Origin: Deltaproteobacteria bacterium
GTDB taxonomy: Bacteria; Myxococcota_A; UBA9160; SZUA-336
DNA: 9,728 nucleotides
Direction of reading: 5' to 3'
Assembly (NCBI GenBank): GCA_030665705.1
Contig: DAOUZG010000044.1
Location: forward strand, 1 to 9,728
Made by a program: the position numbers and the translations under genes. Shown here one piece after another: positions 4,763 to 9,728 of the stretch; the first letter of the stretch is position 1; every line of letters begins with the position of its first letter. The notes under the pieces were generated by a model that was given only the letters and a program-made list of their open reading frames with translations, ran no database searches and was not told where the DNA came from.

Positions 4763-7606
4763 GTGGATCTCGACGAGAAACGCATCTTCTTCGTGATATC
4801 CCCCCACATCAACTACTACCACTCGTACCGCGGAGACTCCAAGGGGCCGTCGGGCTTCGGGCACGACCTCCGCACCATGGCCGAGATTCTCTCGCAGATC
4901 GAAGCCATCGAAGCGAAAGGTCTCTGTGGTGGAACCGTGCGCGTCACCTGGGACTACGCGGACCTGTTTTGGAGTGTGCAGCTTCAGAAGGAATACCAGC
5001 CGGACATCCTGGACAAGGTGATCGAGCGCTGCCGCGCAGGGAAGGACGAGGCGCTGATCGGATCGTGGGGCAACGTCGCCATGTCGTGGCTCGATGCCGA
5101 GGAGTTCCGGCTTCAAGACGCGTGGAACCTCGAGAACGCGGCAGGAATCGGTCTCAAGCAGCTCTTCCCGGGCCGTGTCGCGCCGTACGCCCGAACGCAG
5201 GAGACGATGTTCACGCAGGGCATGATCGAGGAGTACAACCGACTGGGGATCGAAGGCCTGTGCGTCTACTACTCCGCGATTCCGTTCGACAACGGACGTC
5301 CTTTCCTGAATCCCCACCTCGACTGGAACCAGCGCCACGGCTTGGTGAGGTTCAACTCCACGGTGAGCAAAGCGTCGATGCTCATGATCCCCACATACGG
5401 GTTCGGGGACGCCCTGGATCACCTGTCGATCAAGAGCTGGTTCAAGGAGATCCGGCAGAAGCAGGAGACCGGCGAGATTCACGGGCACGCGCTCATCAAC
5501 CTCAATTTCGACATGGACGCGGAGACGTGGACCGGTATGAAGGTCCCGAGGTTTCTGCGCTGGATGCCCAACACGCGCGGGCTCTGGGAACTGGCTGAAG
5601 CGGTCGAAGCTTTCGACTACGTGGAGTTCGCGAACCTGATCGACGTCATCCCGAAGCTCGTATCGACGGGCCACGTCTACGGAGAGGCCACGTTGAAACC
5701 GGACGTCGCGGATGGCTGTTTCAACGGGTACTACAATTGGGCTCAAAAGCACGGTAACACGAAGTTCTGGACCGTCAGCCAGAGAGCCCGCTACCTGAAG
5801 TGCGTCGCGGACACCCTCACGGACACGAGCGCACCCCACAGCAAGGATCGCGTGAACTCGTTCCTCCGCCATGGAGACGACACCTCGGATACGTACCTGC
5901 GAAATCGAATCCTGTTCACGTCCACAACGCACTTCGGTATGGCTATGCCCCTGAACCACCCGCACCGGGACACGACTGCCGCGCTGTACGGATGGAAGCA
6001 CTATCAGGCCGCGGAGAAGGGAGCGACGCTCGCCCTCGAAGAAACCGTCGGAAAGATACTCGGGCCCACGTCGGGGTCCGAAGAGACGCCGCGTCTCCTC
6101 GTGTTCCCCGTACGGAATCGAGGCGTCACCGAGCTCGAGCAAAAACCCGTGCACTCGCCCGTGATCGTCCGGGTCGCCGTCCCACCGGTCTTTGTTCCAG
6201 ACAAACCCAACGCCCCGTGTACCGTGACACCTATCGGTCGCGCCGGCGGTGCGGAGATTCCGGCCGGCGTCTACACACACGGAGCCGGGGGCGAGGCCAC
6301 ACTCGAGATGGTTCTGCCTCCCGAGTGCCTCGCCGAGACGGACTACCTCCTGGGAACTCTCGATGTGGGTCCGAGGTCCTCCCCAACGCCGGAGGCGGGA
6401 CAGCTCGAAGCCACGTCGCTCGCGCTCCAGAACGAGGCCGTCGCGTTGAGGCTCGACGCACACGGGAACGTCACGTCGTTCTCGTGGGACGGTCTGGAGC
6501 TCGGTTGCCCTCGGTTCCTCGAGACCACCGTGGCCTACGGCAGGAGTCCGGAAAAGGCGGAGCGGGTGACTCCCGTACGCAACCGCGTCGAGGTGCTGCG
6601 GAACGGAAGCGACGGCGTCTCCGCGGCTCTGTCGGTGGCGGGCGAGTTCGAGATCAGACCCGGCTCCGTCGGGCACGTGAGCAAGATTCTCAAGGTCTAC
6701 GCAGGGGTCCCTGCTCTCTTTGTGGAAGTCGAGATCGGACTCCCTCGGACCCAGGGCTCTGCGACGAGCTCGAGGGGGGCCTCCTCTGTGCAGACCACTT
6801 ACGATGATCACTGGCAAGAGATCATGCCATGCGAGGTCAGGCCCAACCTCATCGGAGAGGAAAGACCACTGCGGGTCTGGAAGCACAACTTCCTGGGCCG
6901 GGTCACCTGCTTCGACCTCGACCTCCGCGACGTCGACCCGAAAAACGCCGACGTGGACTGCTTGAGCTCCGCCATCTCGGATGGCTGGATGGCGATTTCC
7001 GACGGGTCGCGCGGGCTGCTCGTCGGGTTCAATGCCCTCAAGGCGGCAAATCCCGCCTATGCGCCCATCAAGATCCGCGACCGCGGCTTCGGCGATGGAG
7101 CGCGAGAGGGCCAGCAGGTCCGGCTGAATCCGTTCGGCACCTACTACGGGCGGCAGCTGCACCACTGGCCCGATGGGACGGGCCACGCACAGCAGATCGT
7201 CACCTCGATCGGGGAGACCTTTCACTCGACCGCCCCCTCGTTCAACGGCTGCACGCTTGCCTTTGAGCTGCTCCTGGTGCCGTACCGAGGCGACGCGCCA
7301 CCGGAGGACGTACGGTCGCTCGCAAATCACTTCGCCTTTCCGCCCCTTGCCCTGCTCGAGAAGGCACCGGTTGGGTCGGCCACCCTGGAGGATCTTGTCA
7401 GCAGCTTCAGGCCGTTCGCGGAGGCTTGTGCCGCCCTGTTTGCAGAGTTCGACCTCGACGACGCGGACCGTCCGTACCTCGAGTGGGTTAAGCAGGTCAA
7501 CGAGAACCCCGACCGGTACGGACACGAGATGCCGGAACTCAATCCGTCCCGCCTCAGTATCCGACAGATGCTCCTTACGGCCATTGACGGCTTCAGGGGC
7601 AGATGA
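4763..7606 (+). CDS. Large glycoside hydrolase-like protein (GH38/GH57-type architecture)
   Basis: This 947-residue protein has the layout of alpha-mannosidase-like (GH38) and related GH57-type enzymes. It has an N-terminal alpha/beta catalytic domain (about 1-430), a linking beta region (about 440-545) and a large C-terminal beta-sandwich (about 550-860). In the sandwich, strand patterns such as LQNEAVALRLDAHGNVTSFSWDG (555-577) and FEIRPGSVGHVSKILKVY (629-646) recall the GH38 C-terminal domain. The N-terminus carries SPHINYYHSYRGD (13-25), with His15, His20 and Asp25 where GH38 has its HxHxD-like metal motif. Later candidates for acidic catalytic residues lie in TYGFGDALD (211-219) and NLNFDMDAETW (246-256). 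There is no signal peptide or membrane segment, so the protein is probably cytoplasmic. The start is a GTG with AAGGGG six bases upstream. It is first in the rightward operon, with a 22-base gap to the dehydrogenase. Family assignment is by pattern only, and substrate and linkage are unknown. Confidence 0.62.
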   Translation: MDLDEKRIFFVISPHINYYHSYRGDSKGPSGFGHDLRTMAEILSQIEAIEAKGLCGGTVRVTWDYADLFWSVQLQKEYQPDILDKVIERCRAGKDEALIGSWGNVAMSWLDAEEFRLQDAWNLENAAGIGLKQLFPGRVAPYARTQETMFTQGMIEEYNRLGIEGLCVYYSAIPFDNGRPFLNPHLDWNQRHGLVRFNSTVSKASMLMIPTYGFGDALDHLSIKSWFKEIRQKQETGEIHGHALINLNFDMDAETWTGMKVPRFLRWMPNTRGLWELAEAVEAFDYVEFANLIDVIPKLVSTGHVYGEATLKPDVADGCFNGYYNWAQKHGNTKFWTVSQRARYLKCVADTLTDTSAPHSKDRVNSFLRHGDDTSDTYLRNRILFTSTTHFGMAMPLNHPHRDTTAALYGWKHYQAAEKGATLALEETVGKILGPTSGSEETPRLLVFPVRNRGVTELEQKPVHSPVIVRVAVPPVFVPDKPNAPCTVTPIGRAGGAEIPAGVYTHGAGGEATLEMVLPPECLAETDYLLGTLDVGPRSSPTPEAGQLEATSLALQNEAVALRLDAHGNVTSFSWDGLELGCPRFLETTVAYGRSPEKAERVTPVRNRVEVLRNGSDGVSAALSVAGEFEIRPGSVGHVSKILKVYAGVPALFVEVEIGLPRTQGSATSSRGASSVQTTYDDHWQEIMPCEVRPNLIGEERPLRVWKHNFLGRVTCFDLDLRDVDPKNADVDCLSSAISDGWMAISDGSRGLLVGFNALKAANPAYAPIKIRDRGFGDGAREGQQVRLNPFGTYYGRQLHHWPDGTGHAQQIVTSIGETFHSTAPSFNGCTLAFELLLVPYRGDAPPEDVRSLANHFAFPPLALLEKAPVGSATLEDLVSSFRPFAEACAALFAEFDLDDADRPYLEWVKQVNENPDRYGHEMPELNPSRLSIRQMLLTAIDGFRGR

Positions 7607-7615
7607 GCCGCCCCC

Positions 7616-7620
7616 GGAGG
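7616..7620 (+). promoter_or_regulatory. Ribosome binding site that sets the zinc-type dehydrogenase start
   Basis: GGAGG lies eight bases before the ATG at 7629. The reading frame is open much further upstream (to 7173), out of frame over the preceding gene. This strong Shine-Dalgarno match and the MRALSF-type N-terminus show where the protein really begins. Confidence 0.7.
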
Positions 7621-7628
7621 GCTACGCC

Positions 7629-8663
7629 ATGGCAAGAACGATGCGTGCTCTCTCGTTTCCCGAACCGTGGAGGGTGGAGCTGATCGAGGTCGACGTCCCC
7701 AGTCCCGGCCCGGACGAGGTTCTCGCGAAGATCGTTTCGGTGGGGATCTGCGGAAGCGATGTCGGGATCTTCGAAGGAGACCACTGGATCGTCGCGCACG
7801 AGCCGGGTGGCCACGGCCACGAAACGGGCGCCATCGCGGTGGAGGTCGGCAAGAACGTCGAGGGAATCTCCGAGGGAGACCACCTCGCGCGGATGGGGCA
7901 CGGCTACGCGGAATACGCCACGCAGGTCAATGTCGTCGGTCACGGCAAGGACGAGCTTCGCAAGCCCCTGCCGATCGTCCGGAACGATTTGACTCCCGAG
8001 GAGATCTCTTTCGCCGATGCCGTCGGGTGCGCGATCAACTGCTTCGAACGGGCCGAGCTCGACCGGATCGACACGGAACCGCCCAGGGCGATCGTCGTGG
8101 GCCTCGGGCCCATCGGTCTGATCCTGACCCAGATCTTGTTGAGCCACGGTATCGAGGTCGCGGCTTCGGAGCCCCATCCCCACAAGCGAGGACTCGCCCA
8201 GAAGTGGGGCGCCAAGGTTTTCAACCCACGCGACTACTCGCGCGCGACACACGGAAGGCACTCCGTGCTGGAGGCCATCCGAGAGGAGTTCGGCGCAGCC
8301 CATGCCGTGTTCGAGATGGTCGGCACCAACGAGACCCTCCTCGACGCGATCGCACTCGTGAAGTCCGGATTTCGGGTCATGGTCTTCGGCGCCCAGAAGA
8401 CACAATCGATCCCTTACGAGAACTGCCGGAAGAAGGGTGTGGAGCTGGTCTATCCCGAGGCGATGGTGAATTCGAAGGCAGACAAGGACTACTGGATCGA
8501 GGCGCTGGACCTGATCGCAGGCAAAGGCGGAAAGAGGCTGGAGCTCGAGAGCCTGATCACGAAGCGGATCAGCCTGGAGGAAGCCGTGCAGGCGTTCTAC
8601 CACTACGACCGTGAGCAGTGGATCAAGGTCATCGTCGAACCGCATAAGAGGAGACAATCGTGA
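7629..8663 (+). CDS. Zinc-type medium-chain alcohol/polyol dehydrogenase
   Basis: This 344-residue protein belongs to the medium-chain dehydrogenase/reductase superfamily (alcohol, sorbitol and threonine dehydrogenase type), which oxidises a hydroxyl to a carbonyl with NAD(P). The GroES-like N-terminal domain (about 1-140) has Cys41 in GICGSD and His64-Glu65 in GHGHETG, the catalytic zinc ligands. The Rossmann domain has VVGLGPIG (156-163) followed by Glu181 in VAASEP, an acidic residue pointing to NAD rather than NADP. The four-cysteine structural-zinc lobe usually found around residues 90-115 is absent: the stretch after EGDHLARMGHGYAEY has no cysteines. It lies 22 bases after the glycoside-hydrolase-like gene. 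Its TGA overlaps the GTG of the M24 gene by 4 bases, so the three genes are probably co-translated. A sugar or polyol released by the preceding enzyme is a reasonable but unproven substrate. Confidence 0.9.
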   Translation: MARTMRALSFPEPWRVELIEVDVPSPGPDEVLAKIVSVGICGSDVGIFEGDHWIVAHEPGGHGHETGAIAVEVGKNVEGISEGDHLARMGHGYAEYATQVNVVGHGKDELRKPLPIVRNDLTPEEISFADAVGCAINCFERAELDRIDTEPPRAIVVGLGPIGLILTQILLSHGIEVAASEPHPHKRGLAQKWGAKVFNPRDYSRATHGRHSVLEAIREEFGAAHAVFEMVGTNETLLDAIALVKSGFRVMVFGAQKTQSIPYENCRKKGVELVYPEAMVNSKADKDYWIEALDLIAGKGGKRLELESLITKRISLEEAVQAFYHYDREQWIKVIVEPHKRRQS

Positions 8664-9728
8664 GCAGCGTGCCCCCACCCGTAACGTCACCGCCGAGCCG
8701 CGAGGAACTCGCCAGCCGGCTCGACAAAGTCAGGCAGCGGATGCAGGAAGAGAGGCTGGACTACTACGTATCCTTCGACCCGGTGAACGTCTACTACCTC
8801 ACGAACTTCGCGAACAACGTCCACGAACGTCCCTTCATTCTGGTAATTCCGAAGGAGGGCGCACTGACGATGCTCGCACCTCTTCTGGAAACGAGTCACG
8901 TTAAGGTGCGGGCGCGCTGCGAGCTAGAATACGTCACGTACTACGAGTTTCCCGCGCCGGCGGGCCAGAACTGGGACGACCTTTACCCCACCCTCATCGA
9001 GAGCAATGCGCGGGTCGGGATCGAGCCCGCCATGCCGGTGATGATCGCGCAGAAAACACCCGGAAACACGGTCGTGACCGACATCATCGAGGAGGTACGG
9101 CTCGTCAAGTCGGAGTACGAGATCGGCCGAAACGTGCACGCCTGCCAGGTCATCAACATGGGCCACGAGAAGGTGCTCGAAACCTGTCGTCCCGGAGTAC
9201 TGGAAGGCCAGATCTACGGCGTGGTCTCCCAGGCGATGATGGCGAAGATCCTGGGGGACATTCCGGAGGCCAATATCGTGGTCTCGAGAGCCGTGGCAGC
9301 GGTCTGGCCCCCGAAGCTATCGCACGAACCTCACATCGTTCCCACCTTCTTTACGGTCATGGAAGAGAGTGGACCCCACGTCTCGATCGTGTTCGCGCAG
9401 GTCGACGGATACGGTGTAGAGATCGAGCGGACGTTCTTTCTGGGCAGCGTTCCCGAAAAGGCCAGGGCGCCATTCGATGCCATGTTCGAGGCTCGCGCAC
9501 TGGCATACGAACGCGCGCAGCCGGGGGCCAACATGGGCGAGATCGACCGAGCCGTGCGGCAGGTCATCATCGATCGGGGCTACGGCGATCGCATCCTTCA
9601 CCGAACGGGGCACGGGTTCGGGATCACCGGCCACGAGGCGCCCTATCTCGCCGATGGATACGACCGGGAGCTCGTGCCCGGGATGCTGATCAGCATCGAG
9701 CCCGGAATCTACATTCCGGGACTCGGGG
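8660..9728 (+). CDS. M24-family (creatinase / Xaa-Pro aminopeptidase-like) hydrolase, partial
   Basis: The frame is open for 356 codons and runs off the right edge; the family is usually about 390-400 residues, so the end should lie just outside. It has the two-domain creatinase/prolidase layout: a substrate-binding N-domain (about 13-145, with RLDYYVSFDPVNVYYLTNF) and a pita-bread catalytic domain from about 150. Catalytic-domain motifs are SHEPHIVP (221-228), YGVEIERTFFLG (251-262), LHRTGHGFGITGHEAPYL (313-330, His318) and LISIEPGIYIPG (343-354, Glu347). At the first two metal positions of peptidases the usual Asp pair is not seen: Glu254 occupies the second and no Asp aligns with the first. 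Glu256 in IERT resembles the ERT motif of creatinase. The GTG start overlaps the dehydrogenase TGA by 4 bases and has AGGAG six bases upstream. Peptidase, creatinase-like or other C-N hydrolase activity are all possible. Confidence 0.88.
   Translation, partial: MSSVPPPVTSPPSREELASRLDKVRQRMQEERLDYYVSFDPVNVYYLTNFANNVHERPFILVIPKEGALTMLAPLLETSHVKVRARCELEYVTYYEFPAPAGQNWDDLYPTLIESNARVGIEPAMPVMIAQKTPGNTVVTDIIEEVRLVKSEYEIGRNVHACQVINMGHEKVLETCRPGVLEGQIYGVVSQAMMAKILGDIPEANIVVSRAVAAVWPPKLSHEPHIVPTFFTVMEESGPHVSIVFAQVDGYGVEIERTFFLGSVPEKARAPFDAMFEARALAYERAQPGANMGEIDRAVRQVIIDRGYGDRILHRTGHGFGITGHEAPYLADGYDRELVPGMLISIEPGIYIPGLG

Noticed and set aside
4532..7525. 997-codon open frame on the minus strand
   Set aside because: It lies entirely antisense to the glycoside-hydrolase-like gene. 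Its translation is rich in Arg, Val, Glu and Asp, without recognisable domains, as expected from the complement of GC-rich codons. The plus-strand frame has clear family patterns and a good ribosome binding site.
7173..7628. Upstream extension of the dehydrogenase frame
   Set aside because: It overlaps the 3' end of the glycoside-hydrolase-like gene in another frame and is Ser/Arg-rich without motifs; GGAGG before the ATG at 7629 marks the real start.
7593..8690. 365-codon open frame on the minus strand
   Set aside because: It is antisense to the zinc-type dehydrogenase, which has intact catalytic and Rossmann motifs; the minus-strand translation shows none.

Overview
The window is gene-dense, GC-rich bacterial DNA with strong G/C bias at third codon positions. 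Seven complete or nearly complete genes are visible, and gaps are short except for one 227-base divergent spacer. There is no rRNA, tRNA, mobile element or CRISPR array. The gene set (URO-D-fold protein, sugar-phosphate-isomerase-like TIM barrel, 2-hydroxyacid dehydrogenase, large glycoside-hydrolase-like protein, zinc-type dehydrogenase) resembles the catabolic gene content of environmental high-GC bacteria such as Planctomycetes or Latescibacteria-like lineages. That placement is an impression, not a result.

Layout: two divergent gene sets flank the spacer at 4536-4762. Leftward (minus strand), in transcription order, are a URO-D-domain protein (4535-3420), a D-2-hydroxyacid dehydrogenase (3383-2373), a sugar phosphate isomerase/epimerase-like TIM barrel (2376-1561) and an Old Yellow Enzyme-type NADH:flavin oxidoreductase (1564-83). 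The last two junctions are 4-base stop/start overlaps, so translational coupling is likely. Rightward (plus strand) are a 947-residue glycoside-hydrolase-like protein (4763-7606), a medium-chain zinc-type dehydrogenase (7629-8663) and a creatinase/aminopeptidase P-family (M24) protein starting at 8660 that runs off the right edge; the last junction is again a 4-base overlap. A short open tail at the left edge (1-117, plus strand) looks like the end of a convergent gene overlapping the oxidoreductase.

Working together: all seven products lack an obvious signal peptide and look cytoplasmic. Three are oxidoreductases (flavin, NAD hydroxyacid, zinc-type), and the rest have hydrolase, isomerase or methyltransferase-like folds. 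This reads as a catabolic locus for an unidentified, probably sugar-linked or methylated/nitrogenous substrate. No transporter or regulator lies inside the window. Several of the enzymes lack a hallmark residue of their best-known relatives: a Zn-ligand Cys in the URO-D protein, metal-ligand Asp residues in the M24 and TIM-barrel proteins, one Cys of the flavoenzyme Fe-S motif, and the structural-zinc lobe of the dehydrogenase. Textbook activities should therefore not be transferred without testing.
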